DNA of 64,000 bases from RGIG995 sp045635765 (lineage in GTDB: Bacteria > Bacillota > Clostridia > Oscillospirales > UBA644). The notes beneath the pieces are model-generated. The model was not told where the DNA came from. It did not search any database and was given only the letters and a program-made list of their open reading frames with translations. Where the stretch lies: positions 1 to 64,000 of the forward strand of contig JAZTWH010000011.1 in NCBI GenBank assembly GCA_045635765.1, written 5' to 3'. A program made the translations under genes and the position numbers. Of the stretch, positions 57,465 through 64,000 are shown one piece after another (position 1 is the first letter of the stretch; each line of letters opens with the position of its first letter).

Positions 57465-58550
57465 ATGCAAATGACATTCCGTTGGTACGGAGAGGGGAAT
57501 GACAAGATTACCCCCGCCGACATCAAGCAGATTCCGGGGGTTACGGGCCTGGTCTGGGCGTTGCACGATAAGATGCCCGGCGAAGTCTGGCCGGTAGAGG
57601 AGATTGCCCGGGTGCAGAAACAGCTGGAACCCTACGGATTTAACATGGACGTGGTGGAATCGGTGAACGTCCACGACGATATTAAGATCGGGCTTCCCAC
57701 GCGGGATCGGTATATTGAGAATTATAAGCAGACCATCCGAAATCTTTCTCAGTTTGGCGTGAAGGTCATTTGCTACAATTTCATGCCCGTCTTCGACTGG
57801 ACCCGCAGTAATTTATTTCATCCCGTGGGAGACGGCTCCACGGCTCTTTTCTATGAAAAGAACATGATCCAGACCGATTACAACGCCATGGCCCAGTATA
57901 TTTTGGATTTTACGGAAAAATATAATATGAGCTTCCCCGGTTGGGAGCCGGAACGAATGGCAAAGCTGGATGAATTGTTTCATGCGTACGCTGAGGTGGA
58001 TCACGAAACGCTGTGGGCGAATTTGAAATACTTTTTGCAAGCCGTTATGCCCACCTGTCGGGAGTGCCATATTAAAATGGCCATTCATATGGACGACCCC
58101 CCGTGGGACATTTTCGGCCTGCCCCGGTTGTTGGTCAACGAGGAAACTATCGACCGTTTCCTTAACATGGTGGACGATGAATACAACTGCCTGACCCTTT
58201 GCTCCGGGTCCTTGAACGCAGACCCGAAGAACAATGTGGCGGACATCATCCGCAAGCACTGCGACCGCATCGCCTTTGCCCATATCCGCAACGTCAAGCA
58301 TTTTGAGAACGGCGATTTTTCCGAGGCCAGCCACCGGGATTGCGACGGGGATACGGGAATTTTGGAAATTCTGCGGGCGTACCACGACTGCGGTTATCAA
58401 GGGTATATCCGTCCCGACCACGGCCGGCATCTTTGGCGCGAAGGCCCCGGCACGGTCCGTCCCGGATATGGTCTTTACGACCGGGCCCTGGGAATTATGT
58501 ATATGCTGGGCTGTTGGGATATGTTGGACCGGCTGAAGGGAAAAAAATAA
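57465..58550 (+). CDS. uxuA: Mannonate dehydratase
   Basis: UxuA removes water from D-mannonate to give 2-keto-3-deoxygluconate. The 361-residue protein begins MQMTFRWYGEGNDKITPADIKQIPG and keeps characteristic segments: VESVNVHDDIKIG near residue 63, CYNFMPVFDWTRS near residue 103, KMAIHMDDPPWDIFGLPR near residue 204 and the C-terminal YIRPDHGRHLWRE. ATG at 57465 follows AAGGAGG; the earlier ATG lies in the repeat region. It carries out the third step of the pathway. Confidence 0.96.
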   Translation: MQMTFRWYGEGNDKITPADIKQIPGVTGLVWALHDKMPGEVWPVEEIARVQKQLEPYGFNMDVVESVNVHDDIKIGLPTRDRYIENYKQTIRNLSQFGVKVICYNFMPVFDWTRSNLFHPVGDGSTALFYEKNMIQTDYNAMAQYILDFTEKYNMSFPGWEPERMAKLDELFHAYAEVDHETLWANLKYFLQAVMPTCRECHIKMAIHMDDPPWDIFGLPRLLVNEETIDRFLNMVDDEYNCLTLCSGSLNADPKNNVADIIRKHCDRIAFAHIRNVKHFENGDFSEASHRDCDGDTGILEILRAYHDCGYQGYIRPDHGRHLWREGPGTVRPGYGLYDRALGIMYMLGCWDMLDRLKGKK

Positions 58551-58674
58551 GACCCAAAAGGGCCTTTTCATTGCCAAATAATTGAAATTTTGTGGAATAA
58601 ATCGCAAAGCCGTTCCAATGCTATTGATAGGACGGGGTTTGTGACGTTCTAAAAACAGTTAGGGAAGAGGAGTT

Positions 58675-59529
58675 ATGATGAAACAAAACGTTTTGAATAC
58701 GGATTTGACCGGGAAGGTGGCGGTGGTTACCGGTGCCGGCGGAGTTTTGTGCAGCTATTTTGCCAAGGTTCTGGCTCGGGCCGGGGCAAAGGTGGCCCTG
58801 TTGGACATCAACGAAGACGCCGCCCGGACCTACGCCGAGGAAATTGCGGCCGAGGGCGGAATCGCCAAGGCCTTTGCCTGCAATGTGTTGGATAAGGCCG
58901 CTTGCTACGCCGTGGCCGATCAGGTTGCGGCCGACCTTGGACCTTGCGATATTCTGGTCAACGGTGCCGGCGGAAACAATCCCCGGGCCACCACCGACAA
59001 AGAATATTTTGAGTTAGGGGATATTGACGCAGAGACCAAGTCCTTCTTCGATCTGGAATCGGAAGGGGTCGGCTTCGTCTTTAATCTCAACTTCCTGGGC
59101 ACCCTCATCCCCACCCAGGCCTTTGCCCGGCAGATGGTGGGGAGGGAAGGATGCAATATCCTGAATATTTCGTCCATGAACGCCTATACGCCTTTGACCA
59201 AAATTCCGGCCTATTCCGGGGCGAAGGCCGCCATTTCCAATTTTACCCAATGGCTGGCCGTCCATTTTTCCAAGGTGGGGATTCGGGTCAATGCCATTGC
59301 CCCCGGGTTCTTTTCTACCCAGCAGAACGCCAAGCTTCTGTTTCGCGATGACGGAACCCCCACGGCCCGGACCGGGAAGATCCTTGCCGCCACCCCCATG
59401 GGACGGTTTGGAGAAAGCGAAGAGCTGGAGGGCGGTCTTTTATTCCTTTTAGACAACCAAGCCGCAGGCTTTATTACCGGAGTGGTCCTGCCTATTGACG
59501 GCGGATTCTCCGCATATTCAGGAGTGTGA
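58675..59529 (+). CDS. SDR-family fructuronate reductase (D-mannonate oxidoreductase)
   Basis: This 284-residue short-chain dehydrogenase has the cofactor site VVTGAGGVLCSYFAKVLARAG near residue 16, the NAG-type motif VNGAGGNNP near residue 97, and the catalytic Ser, Tyr and Lys in NISSMNAYTPLTKIPAYSGAKAAI. In Bacillus the same pathway step, fructuronate to D-mannonate with NADH, is done by an SDR enzyme (YjmF) rather than by the larger UxuB of E. coli. Position between uxuA and eda supports this role. Start: ATG after GAGGAG. A 124-bp gap separates it from uxuA. Confidence 0.88.
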   Translation: MMKQNVLNTDLTGKVAVVTGAGGVLCSYFAKVLARAGAKVALLDINEDAARTYAEEIAAEGGIAKAFACNVLDKAACYAVADQVAADLGPCDILVNGAGGNNPRATTDKEYFELGDIDAETKSFFDLESEGVGFVFNLNFLGTLIPTQAFARQMVGREGCNILNISSMNAYTPLTKIPAYSGAKAAISNFTQWLAVHFSKVGIRVNAIAPGFFSTQQNAKLLFRDDGTPTARTGKILAATPMGRFGESEELEGGLLFLLDNQAAGFITGVVLPIDGGFSAYSGV

Positions 59530-59533
59530 TCTT

Positions 59534-60088
59534 ATGGAAAAATTCGTCCCCGTAGTCGTTATCAAAGAGTTGTCTGAGACCGACAAAATTTTGACCGCGT
59601 TGAAAAATCACGGCATCAACTGTGCCGAGATTACCTTCCGGACTTCTTGTGCCGCCCAGGCCATTGCCTACGCCTGCAAGAACTATCCCGAGATGTCTAT
59701 CGGTGCCGGCACGGTCATCAACGCCGAGCAGTGTAATGCGGCTCTTCAAGCCGGAGCTCAGTTTATCGTTTCTCCCGGTCTTTCCGTTGCCGTTGCCAGC
59801 ATCTGCAATGAGAAAAACATTCCCTACTATCCCGGTTGCGTTACTCCTACGGAGATTATGCAGGCCCTGGAGCTGGGTATTACGACCGTAAAATTTTTCC
59901 CCGCCAACGTGTACGGCGGTCTGAAGGCCCTGAAGGCTCTCTCCGCACCCTTCCCCCAGGTCAAATTCATCCCCACCGGCGGGGTGGACCGGAGCAACAT
60001 CGACGAGTTCTTGGCCTTCGATAAAATTGCGGCCATCGGCGGAAGCTTCTTTGTGAAGGAAGCCCTGGAAAAGATGGAAAATCAATAA
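59534..60088 (+). CDS. eda: KDPG/KHG aldolase
   Basis: This aldolase splits 2-keto-3-deoxy-6-phosphogluconate into pyruvate and glyceraldehyde-3-phosphate, the last step of the route. The 184-residue protein has the class I aldolase layout: VVVIKELSETDKIL at the start, EITFRTSCAAQAI near residue 34, GAGTVINAEQ, FIVSPGLS, YYPGCVTPTEI, and the Schiff-base lysine region TVKFFPANVYGG near residue 119, then PTGGVD. ATG at 59534 has GGAG upstream and follows the SDR stop by 4 bp. Its stop overlaps the next start (TAATG). Confidence 0.95.
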   Translation: MEKFVPVVVIKELSETDKILTALKNHGINCAEITFRTSCAAQAIAYACKNYPEMSIGAGTVINAEQCNAALQAGAQFIVSPGLSVAVASICNEKNIPYYPGCVTPTEIMQALELGITTVKFFPANVYGGLKALKALSAPFPQVKFIPTGGVDRSNIDEFLAFDKIAAIGGSFFVKEALEKMENQ

Positions 60089-61323
60089 TGGCATTGCACG
60101 TTTTAGACGAGGCAAACCGTTGTCTTGAATGTAAAAATCCAGCCTGTCGCAAGGGCTGTCCCATCAACACCCCCATCCCCGACGCGATCAAGATGTTAAA
60201 GGAAAACCGGCTGGACGAGGCCGGAAAAATGCTCTTTGAAAACAATCCCCTTACCACGGTTTGCAGTCTGATCTGCAATCATGAAAAGCAGTGCGAGGGG
60301 CATTGTGTTTTGGCAAGAAAGGGCAATCCCGTGCATTTTTCTGCCATCGAAAGCTATATTTCCAACGCCTACGCCCCCAAAATGGTGGAGGGCCCCCGGG
60401 TCTCCAACGGTATGAAGGTGGCCATCGTCGGGTCCGGCCCTGCGGGCCTTACCATTGCCATCCTTTTGGCCCGGTACGGCTATCAGATCACGATTTTTGA
60501 GAGCAAGGACAAACTCGGCGGAATCTTGAGATACGGGATCCCGGAATTTCGGCTTCCCAAGAGCGTTTTGGACGATTTTCAGTATCGGCATATTGAATTA
60601 AAAGGGATTCGGATCCGGCCCAACATCCGCATCGGCGACGCCATCGGGATCGACGATCTGTTCCGTGATGGGTATAAGGCAATCTTTATCGGCACTGGAG
60701 TATGGCGGGCTAACACTCTGCATATCAAAGGGGAGACCCTTGGCAACGTTCACTATGCCATCGATTATCTCAAAAATCCCGGCGTTTACAAGCTGGGGGA
60801 CCGGGTGACCATCATTGGCGCCGGAAATGCCGCGATGGACGTGGCCCGGACCGTCATTCGCAATGGGAGCAGAAATGTTACGTGCTTTTCCATCAGCAAG
60901 CAGGTTGCGGCCAGCGATTACGAATTCAAATACGCCAAACTGGAAGGCGTAAAATTTGAATACAACCGAAAACCGGTGGAAATTTTGGATGACGGCGTTC
61001 TGTTCCGTGCCGTGGCGGAGGATGGGGAGGGCAACTACACGGAAATCGAAGGCAGTGACGTCTTTTATCCCTCTTCGTCGGTCATCATCGCCATCAGTCA
61101 GGGCCCGAGAAACGTAATCGTTTCCTCAACCACGGGCCTTGAGGTTAATGAACGGGGTCTGTTGCGTGCCGATGAATACGGCAACACCAGCCGTCCCGGC
61201 GTCTTTGCTTCCGGTGATGTGGTCAACGGTGCCCGAACCGTGGTGGAGGCCGTGGCCCGCAGTAAGATTGTGGCGGAAACCATGCATCAATATATGAAAA
61301 ACTTAAAAGAGAATGGAGAGTAA
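60088..61323 (+). CDS. GltD-like FAD/NAD(P) oxidoreductase inside the glucuronate operon
   Basis: This 411-residue flavoprotein resembles the small subunit of glutamate synthase and its relatives. The N-terminal ferredoxin-like domain has cysteines Cys12, Cys15, Cys20 and Cys24 (RCLECKNPACRKGCP) and a second set in VCSLICNHEKQCEGHC. An FAD site VAIVGSGPAGLTIAILLARYG follows near residue 110, then an NADPH site VTIIGAGNAAMDVARTVIRNG near residue 245 and the closing FASGDVVNGARTVVEAVARSK. There is no glutamate synthase large subunit nearby. Tight coupling to eda and kdgK (1 and 3 bp) ties it to uronate use. Its electron acceptor is unknown. Confidence 0.85.
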   Translation: MALHVLDEANRCLECKNPACRKGCPINTPIPDAIKMLKENRLDEAGKMLFENNPLTTVCSLICNHEKQCEGHCVLARKGNPVHFSAIESYISNAYAPKMVEGPRVSNGMKVAIVGSGPAGLTIAILLARYGYQITIFESKDKLGGILRYGIPEFRLPKSVLDDFQYRHIELKGIRIRPNIRIGDAIGIDDLFRDGYKAIFIGTGVWRANTLHIKGETLGNVHYAIDYLKNPGVYKLGDRVTIIGAGNAAMDVARTVIRNGSRNVTCFSISKQVAASDYEFKYAKLEGVKFEYNRKPVEILDDGVLFRAVAEDGEGNYTEIEGSDVFYPSSSVIIAISQGPRNVIVSSTTGLEVNERGLLRADEYGNTSRPGVFASGDVVNGARTVVEAVARSKIVAETMHQYMKNLKENGE

Positions 61324-61326
61324 AAA

Positions 61327-62349
61327 ATGGCAAGAGTAATTACCTTCGGCGAAATCATGCTTCGCCTTGCCCCCGACGGATACTACCGTTTCTTTCAAAA
61401 TGACGTAATGCAGGCAACCTTTGGCGGCGGAGAGGCAAACGTGGCCGTTTCCCTGGCCAATTACGGAATGGACAGGGTTTACGTGACCAAATTACCCAAG
61501 CACGCCATCGGTCAGGCGGCGGTCAACTCCCTGCGGTATTTCGGGGTGGACACCTCGAAGATCGTCCGGGGCGGGGACCGCGTGGGAATTTATTTCCTGG
61601 AAAAGGGTGCCTCTCAGCGGGGCTCCGTTTGTATTTACGACAGGGCCCACTCCTCCATCGCAGAAGCCCGGTGCGGGGATTTCGATTGGGATGCAATCTT
61701 CGACGGTGCCGATTGGTTCCACTTTACGGGGATCACTCCGGCCCTGGGACAGAACGTTGCCGATCTTTGCCTGGAAGCCTGCAAGGCCGCAAAGGCAAAG
61801 GGCGTGAAGATCTCCTGTGACCTGAACTACCGGGGCAAGCTCTGGACCAGAGACCGGGCAAGAGCCACTATGACCGAGCTGTGCAAATACGTGGACGTCT
61901 GCATCTCCAACGAAGAGGACGCAAAGGACGTCTTTGGCATTGAAGCAGAGGGTACGGATATTTACGGCGGCAAGCTGAACCACGAAGGATACAAATCCGT
62001 GGCAAAGCAGTTGGCCGAGAAGTTCGGATTCGAAAAGGTCGCCATTACGCTGCGTTCTTCCATTTCTGCCAGCGACAACGACTGGGCCGCAATGTTGTAC
62101 GACGGAGAAAATTATTGCTTCTCCAAGACCTACCACCTGCACATCGTGGACCGGGTGGGGGGCGGCGACTCCTTCGGCGGCGGTTTGATTTACTCCATTC
62201 TGTCCGGCAAGGACACCCGGCAGGCCATTGAATTTGCCGTAGCGGCCTCGGCCCTCAAGCACTCCGTGGAGGGGGACTACAACCGGGTCGGCGTTTCGGA
62301 AGTGGAAAAACTGGCCGGCGGCGACGGAAGCGGCCGGGTCCAGAGATAA
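61327..62349 (+). CDS. kdgK: 2-keto-3-deoxygluconate kinase (PfkB family)
   Basis: KdgK phosphorylates 2-keto-3-deoxygluconate with ATP to form the substrate of the aldolase. The 340-residue protein has the PfkB opening ITFGEIMLRLAPDGYYRF and FGGGEANVAVSLANYG near residue 31, KISCDLNYRGKLW near residue 161, and the C-terminal active-site signature DRVGGGDSFGGGLIYS near residue 275 with the catalytic Asp. It follows the GltD-like gene by 3 bp and ends the operon before a clear terminator. Confidence 0.95.
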   Translation: MARVITFGEIMLRLAPDGYYRFFQNDVMQATFGGGEANVAVSLANYGMDRVYVTKLPKHAIGQAAVNSLRYFGVDTSKIVRGGDRVGIYFLEKGASQRGSVCIYDRAHSSIAEARCGDFDWDAIFDGADWFHFTGITPALGQNVADLCLEACKAAKAKGVKISCDLNYRGKLWTRDRARATMTELCKYVDVCISNEEDAKDVFGIEAEGTDIYGGKLNHEGYKSVAKQLAEKFGFEKVAITLRSSISASDNDWAAMLYDGENYCFSKTYHLHIVDRVGGGDSFGGGLIYSILSGKDTRQAIEFAVAASALKHSVEGDYNRVGVSEVEKLAGGDGSGRVQR

Positions 62350-62366
62350 AATCAAGCAACTTAATG

Positions 62367-62403
62367 CCGGGGGCTTACGAAAAGGTGTGCCCTCGGTTTT
62401 TTC
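62367..62403 (+). terminator. Terminator of the glucuronate operon
   Basis: CCGGGGGC (62367-62374) pairs with GCCCTCGG (62389-62396), followed by TTTTTTC, 17 bp after the kdgK stop. Confidence 0.85.
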
Positions 62404-62480
62404 TTTGTATCTTATCCGAAGGAAAAAGAATTGCAATTATTTTTAAATGTAAAAAAAATGTGAACAGTGGAAAAAATCCC

Positions 62481-62509
62481 TTGACAAATCATGGAAACAA
62501 GAGTATAAT
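62481..62509 (+). promoter_or_regulatory. Promoter of feoAB
   Basis: TTGACA (62481-62486) and TATAAT (62504-62509) are 17 bp apart, both consensus. Confidence 0.88.
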
Positions 62510-62516
62510 AACAAAT

Positions 62517-62534
62517 GGTTAGTTTATGCTAACT
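62517..62534 (+). promoter_or_regulatory. Candidate metal-regulator operator at feoA
   Basis: GTTAG (62518-62522), TTTATG, CTAAC (62529-62533) form a dyad at the expected transcription start. Its half-sites resemble those of DtxR-type iron regulators (GTTAG/CTAAC). A related GTTAG-N6-GTAAC occurs before feoB at 62813-62828. Confidence 0.55.
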
Positions 62535-62561
62535 CCAAAAAACACAAGCAAGGTGACGGGT

Positions 62562-62774
62562 ATGACGTTAATGGAAGCCAAAGAAGGAACCGAATATATC
62601 ATCCGTGCCATTGAGACCGGCGATGAGGAATTGAATTCCTTCCTGTTTTCCCTCGGTTGCTACAGCGGGGAGCCTATTACGGTAATTTCCCACCGAAAGG
62701 GCGGTTGCGTGGTTTCCATCAAAGACGGCCGTTACAACATCGACCGTCCGTTGGCGGAAGCGATTTTAATTTAA
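62562..62774 (+). CDS. feoA: FeoA-domain protein
   Basis: FeoA is a small cytoplasmic SH3-like protein that supports ferrous iron import by FeoB. From ATG at 62562 it has 70 residues: MTLMEAKEGTEYIIRAIETG, then ELNSFLFSLGCYSGEPITVI and GGCVVSIKDGRYNIDRPLAEAI, which match the FeoA strands. That ATG has AGGTGA 5 nt upstream; the frame opens earlier at 62526 but that is inside the likely operator. feoB follows after 117 bp. Confidence 0.9.
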   Translation: MTLMEAKEGTEYIIRAIETGDEELNSFLFSLGCYSGEPITVISHRKGGCVVSIKDGRYNIDRPLAEAILI

Positions 62775-62891
62775 AAAAGAAAAAGGCAACGGACGATTTT
62801 TTTTCACCGCAAGTTAGCGAAGGGTAACTCTCAGAAAAACCCTTCCCCATTCCATAGAAAAGCATCCCATCAATCATCAGGAGGAACAGAC

Positions 62892-64000
62892 ATGAGAATT
62901 GCTTTGACTGGCAATCCCAACAGCGGGAAGACCACCATGTTCAACGCCCTGACCGGCCAAAATGAAAAGGTCGGCAACTGGGCCGGGGTCACCGTTGAAA
63001 AAAAGGAGCATCCCATTAAAAAATCCTATTGGGCAGATTTGGGAGAAGATCTTGCGAAGGATCTTGAACGTTTTCAAAAAGGTTCCGGCGAGCCCCTCAC
63101 GGCCGTGGACCTTCCCGGGGCCTATTCCATGTCCCCCTTTACGTCGGAGGAGAGCATTACCAGTGCTTACGTGAAAAATGAAAATCCCGACGTCATCATC
63201 AACATCGTAGACGCCACCAATCTGAGCCGCAGTTTGTTTTTCACCACGCAGCTTTTGGAATTGGGGATTCCCGTTGTGGTGGCGTTGAACAAAACCGACG
63301 TCAACAGGAAGAAGAAAACGGTCATTGACGCCGAGGTTCTTTCCGCGGAATTGGGCTGTCCCGTAATTCATACCACCTCCATCACCGCCGACGGCATGAA
63401 AGAGGTAGTGGCCGCCGCCGTTGCTCGGGCAGGGAGGGGGCAGAAGGCTCCCTATCTTCAGGGGGATGTGGACCTGGCCGATAAAAAGGCCGTGGAGCAG
63501 GCAGACCGGGAACGGTTTCGCTTCGTCAACGGGATTGTCAAATTGGTGGAAACCCGAAAGGTTCTCAGCCGCCAAAAAAATGCTCAAGACCGGGTCGACG
63601 AGATTTTGACCAACAAATGGGTGGGGATTCCCATCTTTGCCGTGGTCATGTTTTTAGTCTTTTTTATTTCCCAAGCCACCCTGGGGATTTGGATCGCCGA
63701 CTTGTTCGTCGGTTGGCTCAATCTGTTCCAGGAATGGGTCCGGGGGCTGTTTTCCAACACTCCGCAGATCCTTCAGTCTTTGCTGGTGGACGGGATGATC
63801 GGCGGTGCCATTGCCGTTATTGGATTTTTACCCTTGGTCATGGTCATGTATTTTTTGATCGCCCTTTTGGAGGATTGCGGGTACATGGCACGAGCCACCG
63901 TCGTTCTGGACCCCATCTTTAAAAAGGTGGGTCTTTCGGGGAAATCGGTGATTCCCTTCGTCATCGGGACGGGATGTGCCATCCCCGGGGTCATGGCTTG
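62892..64000 (+). CDS. feoB: Ferrous iron transporter FeoB, cut by the window end
   Basis: FeoB imports Fe(II) across the membrane. About 369 codons are present. The N-terminal G domain shows the P-loop GNPNSGKTTMFNALTG near residue 7, VGNWAGVTVEKK, the DLPGAYS switch region near residue 75 and the NKTD guanine motif near residue 135. Then come a helical insert and the first membrane helices (from about residue 250), with EDCGYMARATVVLDPIFKKVGLSG and GTGCAIPGVM at the edge, matching the Gate region. Start: ATG after GGAGGAAC. The rest lies beyond position 64000. Confidence 0.95.
   Translation, partial: MRIALTGNPNSGKTTMFNALTGQNEKVGNWAGVTVEKKEHPIKKSYWADLGEDLAKDLERFQKGSGEPLTAVDLPGAYSMSPFTSEESITSAYVKNENPDVIINIVDATNLSRSLFFTTQLLELGIPVVVALNKTDVNRKKKTVIDAEVLSAELGCPVIHTTSITADGMKEVVAAAVARAGRGQKAPYLQGDVDLADKKAVEQADRERFRFVNGIVKLVETRKVLSRQKNAQDRVDEILTNKWVGIPIFAVVMFLVFFISQATLGIWIADLFVGWLNLFQEWVRGLFSNTPQILQSLLVDGMIGGAIAVIGFLPLVMVMYFLIALLEDCGYMARATVVLDPIFKKVGLSGKSVIPFVIGTGCAIPGVMA

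Overview
This window looks like a chromosome segment of a Gram-positive, low-oxygen Clostridia-type bacterium (Bacillota), probably an uncultured gut lineage near the Oscillospirales. The rank below class is a guess. Supporting points are a CIRCE-controlled groESL operon, sigma-A promoters with 17-bp spacing, strong GGAGG ribosome sites with some TTG and GTG starts, a type III glutamine synthetase, a pyrophosphate-type phosphofructokinase, a dockerin protein and FeoAB. Base composition is moderately GC-rich in genes with AT-rich promoters. No phage, insertion sequence, CRISPR array or rRNA operon was seen.

Layout. 0.2-4.6 kb (minus): lipid kinase, then asnA-glnN (ammonia assimilation). 4.9-14.3 kb (plus): an rRNA methyltransferase, then glycerophosphodiesterase, polysaccharide deacetylase, PHP hydrolase and peptidase genes (M20, M18, M29). 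14.5-15.8 kb (minus): an ECF S-component and a DUF4430 lipoprotein behind a cobalamin riboswitch. 16-22 kb (plus): secreted GLUG/dockerin protein, secreted metallophosphatase, small alarmone synthetase, M20 amidohydrolase. 22.4-35.7 kb (minus): a housekeeping block, DUF2232-gdpP-rplI-dnaB-tilS-hpt-ftsH, followed by a QueG-like protein, a VanY-type peptidase, GNAT and HtrA. 36-40.3 kb (plus): groES-groEL, a CNNM/CorC protein and a DUF5684 protein. 40.6-45.4 kb (minus): exonuclease, ABC exporter, MgtE. Then tRNA-Val, an interrupted phosphofructokinase gene and mreB. 48.5-62.3 kb: a beta-glucuronide locus made of two GPH symporters, a GH2 enzyme, an AraC regulator and the complete glucuronate route (uxaC, uxuA, SDR fructuronate reductase, eda, kdgK) with an embedded GltD-like flavoprotein. 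62.5-64 kb: feoA and a feoB gene cut by the window edge.

Main observations. First, the two magnesium-family genes, mgtE and the CNNM/CorC gene, each have a long leader containing a small upstream ORF. Both upstream ORFs start inside a shared 18-nt motif (ribosome site, spacer and start codon). One leader ends in a hairpin that hides the mgtE ribosome site, the other in an intrinsic terminator. This resembles MgtL-type leader-peptide control but is not the M-box. Second, many genes are followed by private degenerate minisatellites. Several are visibly built from the gene's own last codons plus stop codon, and the ftsH array runs through the stop codon. Third, a cobalamin riboswitch precedes an unusual uptake pair. 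Fourth, a lone GltD-like oxidoreductase sits inside the glucuronate operon. Functions are inferred by reading motifs; no database search was run.
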